A DNA stretch of 38,783 nucleotides from positions 1 through 38,783 of the forward strand of contig CAJULM010000026.1 of assembly GCA_910587285.1 (NCBI GenBank), written 5' to 3'. Of this stretch, positions 37,613-38,783 are shown piece after piece (within the stretch, counting starts at the first letter, position 1; every line of letters begins with the position of its first letter). Under the pieces are notes generated by a model. The model was not told the DNA's origin. It saw only the letters and a list, made by a program, of their open reading frames with translations, and made no database searches. A program made the translations under genes and the position numbers. Source of the DNA: an uncultured Oscillospiraceae bacterium (GTDB lineage: Bacteria; Bacillota; Clostridia; Oscillospirales; Oscillospiraceae).

Positions 37613-38783
<1,171 letters not shown>

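Overview
The window looks like a chromosome segment of a spore-forming, GC-rich Clostridia member, most likely Oscillospiraceae of the Flavonifractor/Oscillibacter type. Third codon positions are strongly G/C. The gene set includes spoVAD-spoVAE, rubredoxin, class III fructose-bisphosphatase, CIRCE-controlled groESL and a SAM-I riboswitch before metK. The genus is an inference; no rRNA or other taxonomic marker is present. I see no tRNA, CRISPR array, transposase, integrase or phage module.

Layout. 1-800: dispersed repeats only, including a 253-bp tandem duplication. 945-2454: PadR regulator plus HAAS/DUF4097 membrane protein. 2850-4223: murC, convergent with dacF (5648-4515). 5840-5995: rubredoxin. 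6109-12639: a tight seven-gene run (GtrB-like glycosyltransferase, YfhO-like membrane protein, YfbR-like nucleotidase, small P-loop protein, ACT protein, PFL/UPF0210 protein, membrane protein) behind a near-consensus promoter. 20721-12685, minus strand: ilvA, rpe, a DUF4177 protein, recR, a YciI protein, fbp, a VanW protein and a DUF2461 protein. 20885-24470: xpaC, a small membrane gene, telA, a TPM protein and a Gly/Pro-rich protein, divergent from ilvA. 25148-26920: Na/Pi cotransporter. 28521-26988, minus strand: nfeD and a band-7 gene. 28776-30896: RNA methyltransferase and lipid kinase. 31165-33512: groESL. 33887-34361: AT-richer divergent pair of a ribbon-helix-helix protein and a Cys-rich protein. 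35739-34382, minus strand: zinc-ribbon protein and acyl-ACP thioesterase. 35878-37250: spoVAD and spoVAE. 37383-end: SAM-I riboswitch and metK, cut by the window edge.

The coding content is ordinary housekeeping. The unusual material is between genes. Three families of structured, modular repeats (called A, B and C here) sit mainly just after stop codons. At two unrelated genes, telA and groES, a family-B insert is flanked by two copies of the gene's own 3' end: 52 bp for telA and 54 bp for groES, both ending with the stop codon. The copies encode identical peptides. In telA they differ at seven positions and every difference is synonymous. In groES the second tail copy lies between two repeat arms that lie on either side of a different core at a third locus (2455-2665). 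Stem sequences of families A and B vary between loci with changes on both strands that keep the pairing. This suggests a mobile or amplifying element that inserts at gene 3' ends while preserving the protein terminus. No protein that would move it is visible in this window.
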